Virus record (IMG/VR): IMGVR_UViG_3300020205_003425
Location: 1-46,856 of that record
Direction: 5' to 3' (one strand)
Source of the DNA: a virus
DNA: 46,856 bases
Under the pieces are notes generated by a model that was given only the letters and a program-made list of their open reading frames with translations, had not been told where the DNA came from and searched no databases. Of this stretch, positions 40,221 through 46,856 are shown in pieces (position 1 is the first letter of the stretch; every line of letters begins with the position of its first letter). A program made the translations under genes and the position numbers.

Positions 40221-40889
40221 ATGGCGTCTGAAGTTGATATCTGTAACTTGGCTCTGGGGCATCTTGGGGATACGGCTACGGTGTCATCGATCAACCCACC
40301 GGAAGGTTCAGTCCAGGCAGAACATTGCCAACGCTTTTATTACCCTGCGCGGGATGTCCTTCTTGAAATGCACCCCTGGGGCTTTGCTACCAAGCGCGTG
40401 ACGCTTGCACTCCTCAGTACAACATGGACCGAATGGCAATATGCCTACGCAGTCCCATCGGATGCCATCAATTTGATGGCTGTCATGCCACCAGACGCAA
40501 CATCGGACTACAGCGTTGGTATTAATTACATGTTCAGCCAGACGGGCTTGCCAATGGTCGCAGGGGGTGTCTATCAGCCACAGCCGTACTCTTGGGAAAT
40601 CCAAGCCGATGGCTCACAGATCATCTATACCAACCAAGCCAACGCTGTGCTTCGGTATGGCGCACAAATCACAGACACAACCCAGTTCTCCCCCCTCTTT
40701 GTGATCAGCCTGAGCTATTTGCTTGCAAGCTACCTAGCTGGTCCCGTCATCAAAGGTGAAGTCGGCGCAGCAGAGGCTAAGCGGTGCCTGGGTCTGTTTC
40801 AAGCCACCTTTGGTAAAGCCACAGCCAGTGATGCGAGCCAGCGCCGAAACACCATTAGCCAAAACGTCGGATGGATATCGGGTCGCTAA
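40221..40889 (+). CDS. Tail tubular protein A (adaptor, T7 gp11-like)
   Basis: The product has 222 residues, with GAAGGA upstream. The N-terminus ASEVDICNLALGHLGDTATVSSINPPEGSVQAEHCQRFYYPARDVLLEMHPWGFATKRVTLA is a textbook start for this family. The middle (YAYAVPSDAINLMAVMPPD) and the C-terminal helix (LLASYLAGPVIKGEVGAAEAKRCLGLFQATFGKA) also fit. It forms the dodecameric ring that joins portal to nozzle in short-tailed phages. Its stop is immediately followed by the tubular B start with no gap. Confidence 0.92.
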   Translation: MASEVDICNLALGHLGDTATVSSINPPEGSVQAEHCQRFYYPARDVLLEMHPWGFATKRVTLALLSTTWTEWQYAYAVPSDAINLMAVMPPDATSDYSVGINYMFSQTGLPMVAGGVYQPQPYSWEIQADGSQIIYTNQANAVLRYGAQITDTTQFSPLFVISLSYLLASYLAGPVIKGEVGAAEAKRCLGLFQATFGKATASDASQRRNTISQNVGWISGR

Positions 40890-43193
40890 ATGGGTAACGT
40901 TCGCTCTCTTCAACGCTCATTCAATGGAGGTGAACTCTCGGGCGAGATGTTCGGCCAAGTCACTGACGGCAAAGTGCAGTCTGGCCTTGCAACATGCAGA
41001 AACTTTATCGTTCTCCCCCACGGCCCCGTCACCAACCGTCCGGGCACAACGTTTGTAAGGGCAGTAAAAGACAGCACAAAAAGAACACGACTGATTCCAT
41101 TTAGCTACAGCACCACCCAAACAATGATGATTGAGTTGGGTGTGGGTTACTTTAGGTTTCATACCAATGGTGCAACCCTGTTCTCTGGCGGCTCGCCATA
41201 TGAGATCAGCAATTCCTATGCTGAGACCGATCTGTTTGACATCCATTATGTGCAGTCTGCCGATGTGCTCACGCTCGTGCACCCAAACTACCCGCCCGCA
41301 GAGCTTAAGCGTCTGGGTGCTACCAATTGGACGCTTACCAACATCAGCTTTGTCTCTGCATTGATGGCCCCAACGGGAGTGGCTGCCACTGCAAGTGGTG
41401 GCACTACGTACACCTATAAATATGTGGTGACCGCCGTGGGCACCAATGGGATTGATGAGTCACTTGCGTCTTCTGTTGCAACCACAACGGGTAATTTGCT
41501 CACCACAGGGGCCTACAACACGGTCACTTGGAGCGCGGCTACCGGCGCACAACGCTACAACATCTATAAATTCAGCGGTGGCCTGTATGGTTACATAGGA
41601 CAGACAGATGCATTGACCTTCACCGATGACAACATCACAGCAGCACTCAGCAAAACACCACCCATCTCCAACAACCCGTTTTCCAGCACAAATAACTACC
41701 CTGGTGCAGTGTCCTATTTTGAGCAGCGCAGGTGCTTTGCTGGAACTACCAGCGCACCTCAGAACCTGTGGATGACCAAATCAGGCACTGAGTCCAATTT
41801 GCAGTACTCGCTGCCCACAAGAGACGATGACGCGATTAGCTTCCGAGTAGCTGCGCGCGAGGCCAACACTGTTCGCCACATCGTACCGCTCACTAACCTC
41901 GTACTGCTCACAAGTTCAGCAGAATGGCGCGTCACATCTTTGAACTCGGATGCCATTACCCCAACCACAGTCTCAGTTCGTCCGCAGTCCTACATCGGAG
42001 CAGCCAACACGCAGCCCGTGATCATCAATAACAACTTGATCTATGCCGCAGCACGCGGGGGGCATGTGCGTGAGCTGGCCTACAACTGGCAAGCCAGTGG
42101 CTACGTGACAGGTGACTTGTCACTTCGAGCGCCGCACCTGTTTGATAACTTGACGATTGTGGATATGGCTTATGGCAAGTCCCCCCAACCCCTGGTCTGG
42201 GCAGTGTCAAGCAACGGAAACTTGCTGGGCCTGACCTATGTGCCAGAGCAGCAAGTTGGTGCTTGGCATCGTCACGATACAGACGGGGTGTTTGAGTCCT
42301 GCGCCGTGGTGGCAGAAGGCAACGAGGACTATCTGTACGTGATCGTCAAGCGCACCATCAATGGTTCAAGTGTGCGGTATGTCGAGCGCCTAGCCTCGCG
42401 ACAGTGGGCGTCCCAAGCGGATGCGTTTTATGTGGACTGCGGAGCCACCTTTAATGGTCTCAACACCTCTGCAACCACCGTTACCGTAACGGGCGGCACC
42501 AGCTGGGTCAGTGGGGAGACCGTGACCATAACGGCTTCTACGGCACTGTTTGCCTATTCCGCACAAACTGATGTCAATGACGCCATTGTGTTTGTTGACT
42601 CTGCTGGTGTGAACTACACCCTCACCATTTTGGCAACCACCAGCACCACGGTCGCAACCGCAAGGCTCTCGAGCACCTTGCCAGCCGCTTACCGTGCAAC
42701 TGCAACCTCTAACTACTCCTTCGCCCGGGATTCTGTCTCTGGTCTGAGCTGGTTAGAGGGTAAAACGGTCAATGTACTCACGGACGGCGCTGTGCATCGC
42801 CAAGTCACGGTCACAAGCGGGGCCATACAGCTAGATTACGCTGCTCGGAAAATTCATATCGGCCTGCCAATCACCGCAGATATTCAGACCATGCCCTGGT
42901 CGTCGCAAATTGACGCGGGGTATGGGCAGGGTAGAACCAAGAACGTAGACAAGGTGTGGCTGCGGGTTAGCAACTCGGGCTCTGTCTTTGTAGGGCCAGA
43001 CGCAGATAACCTGACTGAGGCCAAACAACGCACAACCGAGGTCTACGGCACACCACCAGCCCTTGTGACCAAAGAAATATTGGTCGTGATTACACCAAGC
43101 CAATATGAATTAGGCCAAGTCTTTATCCGTCAAAGTAACCCACTGCCCATCACATTGGTGTCAATGACGATGGAGGTGTCCATTGGCTCTTGA
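40890..43193 (+). CDS. Tail tubular protein B (nozzle, T7 gp12-like)
   Basis: The product has 767 residues; the ATG touches the previous stop. The N-terminus NVRSLQRSFNGGELSGEMFGQVTDGKVQSGLATCRNFIVLPHGPVTNRPGTTFVRAVKD is diagnostic for the nozzle family. A fibronectin-like insertion appears at about 155-240 (APTGVAATASGGTTYTYKYVVTAVGTNGIDES.A, TWSAATGAQRYNIYKF), and beta-propeller-like segments follow (PVIINNNLIYAAARGGHVRELAYNW, WAVSSNGNLLGLTYVPEQQVGAWHRHDTDG). It makes the tube closing the virion end and the docking site of the fibres. The last 11 bases overlap the acetyltransferase gene. Confidence 0.92.
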   Translation: MGNVRSLQRSFNGGELSGEMFGQVTDGKVQSGLATCRNFIVLPHGPVTNRPGTTFVRAVKDSTKRTRLIPFSYSTTQTMMIELGVGYFRFHTNGATLFSGGSPYEISNSYAETDLFDIHYVQSADVLTLVHPNYPPAELKRLGATNWTLTNISFVSALMAPTGVAATASGGTTYTYKYVVTAVGTNGIDESLASSVATTTGNLLTTGAYNTVTWSAATGAQRYNIYKFSGGLYGYIGQTDALTFTDDNITAALSKTPPISNNPFSSTNNYPGAVSYFEQRRCFAGTTSAPQNLWMTKSGTESNLQYSLPTRDDDAISFRVAAREANTVRHIVPLTNLVLLTSSAEWRVTSLNSDAITPTTVSVRPQSYIGAANTQPVIINNNLIYAAARGGHVRELAYNWQASGYVTGDLSLRAPHLFDNLTIVDMAYGKSPQPLVWAVSSNGNLLGLTYVPEQQVGAWHRHDTDGVFESCAVVAEGNEDYLYVIVKRTINGSSVRYVERLASRQWASQADAFYVDCGATFNGLNTSATTVTVTGGTSWVSGETVTITASTALFAYSAQTDVNDAIVFVDSAGVNYTLTILATTSTTVATARLSSTLPAAYRATATSNYSFARDSVSGLSWLEGKTVNVLTDGAVHRQVTVTSGAIQLDYAARKIHIGLPITADIQTMPWSSQIDAGYGQGRTKNVDKVWLRVSNSGSVFVGPDADNLTEAKQRTTEVYGTPPALVTKEILVVITPSQYELGQVFIRQSNPLPITLVSMTMEVSIGS

Positions 43194-43638
43194 GATTCGT
43201 GCAGCTCAAGATAACGACACAAGACAGCTCATCGTGCTTGCAGCATTGATGACGAAAGAGTCCCCGCGGTTCGGACAGCATGAATTTTCAGTAGAAAAGG
43301 CGAACTCCTTTATCAACACCTTGATTCAACACGGTGGTCTTTTTGTGGCCGCAAAGGGCGAGCAGATCGTTGGATTTTTTGCAGGCTTTGTGGTTGAGCA
43401 TTTCTTGAGCAACCTGTCCTATGCAAGTGATGCAGGTGTTTATGTCCTGCCCGAGCACCGCGGTGGGAGTGCTTTTCTCCGATTGGTTAAAGCCTTTGAA
43501 GCCTGGGCGTATGAGCGCGGTGCACACGAGATTCAGTTGGGCACATCTACCGGTGTTCACCCTGAAAAAACGGTACGCATGTATCAAAGATTGGGCTACA
43601 CAATGAATTCCTACGGCTTACTGAAGGCGAGGGAATAG
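43183..43638 (+). CDS. GNAT-family N-acetyltransferase
   Basis: The product has 151 residues, with a TTG start at 43183 and GGAGG 7 bases before it, overlapping the nozzle gene by 11 bases. GNAT features are present: an N-terminal IRAAQDNDTRQLIVLAALM, GGLFVAAKGEQIVGFFAGFV (beta strands 2-3), ASDAGVYVLPEHRGGSAFLRLVKAFEAWAYERG (acetyl-CoA-binding motif V.PEHRGG) and MYQRLGY near the end. Genes of this type lie between nozzle and ejection genes in a number of podovirus genomes. It may acetylate a virion or host protein; its substrate is unknown. The fully coupled position argues for a late-cycle role rather than a stray accessory gene. Confidence 0.85.
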   Translation: MALEIRAAQDNDTRQLIVLAALMTKESPRFGQHEFSVEKANSFINTLIQHGGLFVAAKGEQIVGFFAGFVVEHFLSNLSYASDAGVYVLPEHRGGSAFLRLVKAFEAWAYERGAHEIQLGTSTGVHPEKTVRMYQRLGYTMNSYGLLKARE

Positions 43639-43642
43639 CTTT

Positions 43643-44197
43643 ATGTGCACAGGTGCGGAAATTGGATTGGCTTCAATTGGAGTACAGGCATTTGGCGCAC
43701 TCAGTGGTGCTAATGCTGCACAAAACAACGCCACCTCGAACCAAATTCAGCTCAATTTCCAAGCTGATATGGCAAAGATCAACGCGCGTCTAAATGAAAG
43801 TAATGCGCAAGCAACCCTCCTAGCCGGGCAGCGTCAAGAGCAAAACATCGGTCTCAAGGCGGCATCCATGAAAAGCTCCCAAATCGCCCACATGGCTGCG
43901 GGAAACATTGATCTCGGGTCCGATACAGCCATCAACATAGTCACAACAACGGATGTGATGAGCGAGATCGATCGCCAGACCGCAGCATCAAACGCTGTGC
44001 GCAGTGCATGGGGATACAGAACCAATGCAGCCAACAATGAGGCTGAAGCTGCCATGAAGCGAGCCAGCGCAGCCGCAATCAACCCCGCAGACGCATACAC
44101 CTCTTCGCTTTTAGGTAGCGCAGCAACCGTTGCTGGCTCTTGGTACGCGCAAAGCAAAGGGATTGGCTGGGCTTCTACCGCAAAGGCTGGCTCCTGA
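43643..44197 (+). CDS. Internal virion protein (ejection protein, gp14-like position)
   Basis: The product has 184 residues. It starts MCTGAEIGLASIGVQAFGALSGANAAQNNA, a short hydrophobic head, then long Ala/Gln/Asn-rich helices (LNFQADMAKINARLNESNAQATLLAGQRQEQNIGLKAASMKSSQIAHMAAGNIDLGSDTAINI). The end is SLLGSAATVAGSWYAQSKG, also weakly hydrophobic. Size, composition and order (nozzle, small ejection protein, middle ejection protein, giant ejection protein) match the T7 gp14-15-16 arrangement, in which the first protein forms a pore in the outer membrane. Its stop overlaps the next start (TGATG). Confidence 0.8.
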   Translation: MCTGAEIGLASIGVQAFGALSGANAAQNNATSNQIQLNFQADMAKINARLNESNAQATLLAGQRQEQNIGLKAASMKSSQIAHMAAGNIDLGSDTAINIVTTTDVMSEIDRQTAASNAVRSAWGYRTNAANNEAEAAMKRASAAAINPADAYTSSLLGSAATVAGSWYAQSKGIGWASTAKAGS

Positions 44198-45972
44198 TGC
44201 CCCAAGTGCCTACTTACGACACTTTTCAAGTCGCACCAACGGTCAATCCAGAAGCGCGGGTAGTTGCGCCTGAGTACCAAGACTTTGCCAGCCAACAGCA
44301 ATCCAAGACGGGAGCGGCCTTACTGAGCGCAGGGTCAGTGGGTTCACGAATTGCAGCCGACATGCAAAACACTGCCAACGCAGTGCGCGTGGATGATGCC
44401 GTCAATCAGACCAAAGAGGCCGCACTCGCGCTCACCTACGACAAAGATAACGGCTTTACAACCATCAAAGGCCAAGCCGCTTTGGACCGTGCAAGCGGTC
44501 AACCCCTGGCAGTTGAATACAAAAATAAGCTCACCCAGCGGATTTCAGAACTCTCGGAAAAGCTCGGCAACGATGCCCAGCGACAAGCATTTGCGATGAA
44601 AGCCAATGACTTGGTAACAAATTTCTACGGCACTGCCACTGCCCATGAGACCAAGGAGGTCACCGACTACACCCTGAGCGTTCAAGACGGGAAGCTAAGG
44701 AACGCCAGCAATGCAATTGTGCTCGACCCATTAAATGCGGCCAGTGTGCGCAGCAATATTGAAGATATCAATAGTGCCGTCTACACAGTCGGAAAAACCA
44801 AAGGCCTGAGCGCAGAACAAATCACCGCTGCACAACGAGAAGCCCTGAGCCAAACTCACATGAATGTGGTCAAGTCCATGCTCGAGAAAGAAGACCCCGA
44901 CGGTGCATCTGTCTACTTCAAGGAGTACAGCAAACAGATGTCTGGCGTCCAGGTGGCTGATGCCCAAAAGATGCTCAATCAGGCAGATAACGCCAAAGTT
45001 GCCATCACCACATCCAACCAGCTTTGGAACACCTTGGGTCCAAAGTTCTATAACGATCCCGTTGACATCTACAAGATGGAACAAAAGGCCCGCGAGATGT
45101 ACCCCGATAGCCCAACCAAGTCGGCTGCGATCATCACGGAGTTGCGTAATCGCAAAGCCGCCTTTGATTCAAGTGAGTCAGAGTTTGTGTCCGCTAACGT
45201 CAACTCAGTTGGCAAACTGATGCTGTTGGGCAAAACCATCAACCAAATCAAAGCGAGCCCAGAGTTCAATGCGTTGCCCGGGGCTAAACAAAACGAACTC
45301 AGCAACTTTATCAACGACCGCAGCCATATGTTGTGGGCCAGAAGCGGTGAGGACCTAATAAGGCTTGAGCGGGAGACGGCACGCAAGAACATTGCGGCGT
45401 ATTTTGAATATACCGACCCCAACAAGATCGTCAGCATGAAGCGCGATGAGGTCGCCGCCTTGTTTCCGAAGCTTGGAATCGAGCACACGGCAAATCTCTT
45501 GCAACGCTGGGACACCCTACAAAACAAAGATGCGCTGTTGACTTCAAAGATGGATGCCGAGCAATTTAATGCCCTTGCCAACCAATTTAATCTGAACCCA
45601 TTCGAGCCCAAAAAGAGCGAATCTCAAAAGGCTGAGTTGGGAACCTTGCACAACAACATCAATGGTTTGCTGGAGCAAGCAGCCAAAGAAAAGCGTCAAC
45701 CCCTCACGCGGGAAGAAAAAGAAAACATCATGCGTAAAGAAATGGCCAAGACTGTGACGGTCGGCGGCATGATGCCTTTTGGTTTATCTGATTCGTCTAA
45801 ACCAATTGCCCAACTCAGTGACGAGGAACGCAAAAAAGTTATTGTTCCCTCAGCTGCACGCCAAGAAATCTCGGCCAAGATGGCTGAGCGCTACAAGAGC
45901 ACACAAGACCCCATGTTTGCGCCAACAGAAGACAACCTGCGCAATTGGTACTTATTGGGGCTGCGTAAGTAA
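44197..45972 (+). CDS. Internal virion protein (ejection protein, gp15-like position)
   Basis: The product has 591 residues from ATG 44197 (TGATG overlap); the longer reading into the preceding gene is rejected. The N-terminus is PQVPTYDTFQVAPTVNPEARVVAPEY, and the rest is almost wholly helical (NAVRVDDAVNQTKEAALALTYDKDNGFTTIKGQAALDRASGQPLAVEYKN, then LTQRISELSEKLGNDAQRQAFAMKANDL). GFTTIKGQAAL with a following long helical repeat region is typical of middle ejection proteins, which build the periplasmic tunnel for DNA. It is translationally coupled to the giant protein. A divergent homologue of its end is at 1-339. Confidence 0.85.
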   Translation: MPQVPTYDTFQVAPTVNPEARVVAPEYQDFASQQQSKTGAALLSAGSVGSRIAADMQNTANAVRVDDAVNQTKEAALALTYDKDNGFTTIKGQAALDRASGQPLAVEYKNKLTQRISELSEKLGNDAQRQAFAMKANDLVTNFYGTATAHETKEVTDYTLSVQDGKLRNASNAIVLDPLNAASVRSNIEDINSAVYTVGKTKGLSAEQITAAQREALSQTHMNVVKSMLEKEDPDGASVYFKEYSKQMSGVQVADAQKMLNQADNAKVAITTSNQLWNTLGPKFYNDPVDIYKMEQKAREMYPDSPTKSAAIITELRNRKAAFDSSESEFVSANVNSVGKLMLLGKTINQIKASPEFNALPGAKQNELSNFINDRSHMLWARSGEDLIRLERETARKNIAAYFEYTDPNKIVSMKRDEVAALFPKLGIEHTANLLQRWDTLQNKDALLTSKMDAEQFNALANQFNLNPFEPKKSESQKAELGTLHNNINGLLEQAAKEKRQPLTREEKENIMRKEMAKTVTVGGMMPFGLSDSSKPIAQLSDEERKKVIVPSAARQEISAKMAERYKSTQDPMFAPTEDNLRNWYLLGLRK

Positions 45973-46856
45973 TGGCAGATTACGACAAGCTGATGGACAG
46001 TGCTGTGAGCACAAACGGTTCAAGCACACTGCCCAATCTAAATGACACCTTTGGCTCTTCAATGGATATGTATATCCAGCGAAAGAACCAATCGTTTCTT
46101 GGCCAAGTAAACCTTGCTGTTGATATCAACCCGGATAAATTTAACGAGCAACGCAAAGTAGCTAAGCAACTCGATACCGTACCTGCTGCGGTAGAGGCCC
46201 TACCTGAGGACACCAGCCGAGCGGCCAAAGTACAAACGCTTGCAACCAATACAACGAATGCACCGGTATTGCGTCAGCAGTACACGGACGCAGACTTTGC
46301 CAAGCTCGCGCATGACGACTCGTTTTCTCTATCGGGGATGGAGAAGGTGGTCTCTGATGTCACCAAGTACTTTATGGGCGTTGGTCCCGGTCAGGGCTTT
46401 ATCGGAACTATCAAGGCTGCACCCTTTGTTGCTGCAGAGTCCTTTTCAGGTGTTAAGCGTGCAGCCTTTGATCTAGTTGAACCCTTTGCCCGTGTGTTGG
46501 TGGGACCGGACAACATCTTTGGCAACCTCTCCAAATACAACGCCCAAAAGGCGCAAGAATTTAACGCGCAAGCTAAATCCATTACGCAACCAGAGCAGGG
46601 CATCGTCTCTGGTGGCTTGCAGTCTGGTGGCCAGTCGTTTATACAAAGCTCCAAGTATTTGCCTCTTGCTTTATATGGTGGCCCCATCGGTGGCTCGATT
46701 GCACTGGCTGGTATGTCGATGGAGACATTTGGTCAAAGCTATAACAAAGCGGCAGATAAGAATCTTCCCTTGTTTCAGACCTTGGCCTACGCAGCCAGTG
46801 ACGCCACCATCGAGTGGGCAACTGAGAAAGGGCCATTAGGTTCTTTGGTTCAAAAC
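45634..46856. repeat. Right homologous end (related to 1-1223)
   Basis: This is the gap-free counterpart of the left end, diverged by about 19% over the first 339 bases. The most changed protein stretch is the early N-terminus of the giant protein (residues about 6-22), while the following 200 residues are largely conserved. See the tandem-prophage finding. Confidence 0.9.
45972..46856 (+). CDS. Giant polyvalent virion protein, N-terminal part cut by window edge
   Basis: The first 295 codons are present and open to the window end. The sequence begins MADYDKLMDSAVSTNGS and continues LNDTFGSSMDMYIQRKNQSFLGQVN, closely matching the complete protein at 339-7901, with a short variable patch near residues 6-22. 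The start overlaps the ejection-protein stop (TAATG) exactly as in the other copy. It holds only the N-terminal region with the glycine-rich hydrophobic stretch (LPLALYGGPIGGSIALAGMSMETFG); the ASCH-like and HESGH parts would lie beyond the edge. Confidence 0.9.
   Translation, partial: MADYDKLMDSAVSTNGSSTLPNLNDTFGSSMDMYIQRKNQSFLGQVNLAVDINPDKFNEQRKVAKQLDTVPAAVEALPEDTSRAAKVQTLATNTTNAPVLRQQYTDADFAKLAHDDSFSLSGMEKVVSDVTKYFMGVGPGQGFIGTIKAAPFVAAESFSGVKRAAFDLVEPFARVLVGPDNIFGNLSKYNAQKAQEFNAQAKSITQPEQGIVSGGLQSGGQSFIQSSKYLPLALYGGPIGGSIALAGMSMETFGQSYNKAADKNLPLFQTLAYAASDATIEWATEKGPLGSLVQN

Overview
The window is phage DNA throughout: one complete set of genes of a temperate, short-tailed phage with a podovirus head-tail plan (connector portal, tubular tail proteins A and B, ejection proteins). 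The protein types resemble Bordetella phage BPP-1-like podoviruses and their relatives in Betaproteobacteria. A freshwater or environmental Burkholderiales host is my inference from protein style and from the tRNA-Cys attachment sequence, not something the sequence proves.

Layout. 1-11825: end of an ejection protein, a 2520-residue polyvalent virion protein, a secreted accessory gene, tail fibre, two small fibre-linked genes and small membrane proteins. 11826-16492: accessory genes for exported proteins (an adhesin-E-like protein, a trypsin/HtrA-like protease with nine MORN repeats, a Cys-rich protein and a YxGVGGP octapeptide protein), then a holin, an M15 endolysin and a small lipoprotein. 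16581-18490: 3' half of a tRNA-Cys (attachment core), tyrosine integrase, an HTH excisionase-like gene and a small reverse gene. 18542-23348: a 488-residue-type unknown gene with an operator over its start, small early genes, two dense palindromic regions, an HTH protein, a Cas4/PDDEXK-like nuclease and an ssDNA-binding protein. 23412-30804: the replication block. It holds an SNF2 helicase split into two overlapping genes, a family B DNA polymerase split into two overlapping genes whose C-terminal piece is fused to a primase-helicase, a perfect 34-bp inverted repeat, a resolvase-type nuclease and an HTH protein. 30801-46856: packaging and virion genes (terminases, portal, scaffold, capsid, cement, tail tubes, ejection proteins), interrupted by AT-rich reverse-strand accessory genes.

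The two ends of the window are homologous: 1-1223 aligns without gaps to 45634-46856, but at only about 81% nucleotide identity over the first 339 bases (63 mismatches counted by hand). That is too divergent for a simple terminal redundancy of one phage. With an unsplit tRNA-Cys core just upstream of integrase, I favour two related prophages lying in tandem at one tRNA-Cys, with the junction near 16581-16628. A circular or permuted phage assembled from variants is the alternative.

Notable signals: (i) both core replication enzymes are split at short start-stop overlaps, and the polymerase C-motif piece is fused to primase and helicase domains; (ii) three inverted repeats share TGTGAC-N16-GTCACA, a candidate phage operator set; (iii) an 11-base element, GGTACGCATGA, recurs where late genes resume after accessory genes; (iv) eight predicted exported proteins are scattered through the lytic genes. 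No CI-type repressor, reverse transcriptase, phage RNA polymerase or CRISPR array was recognised.
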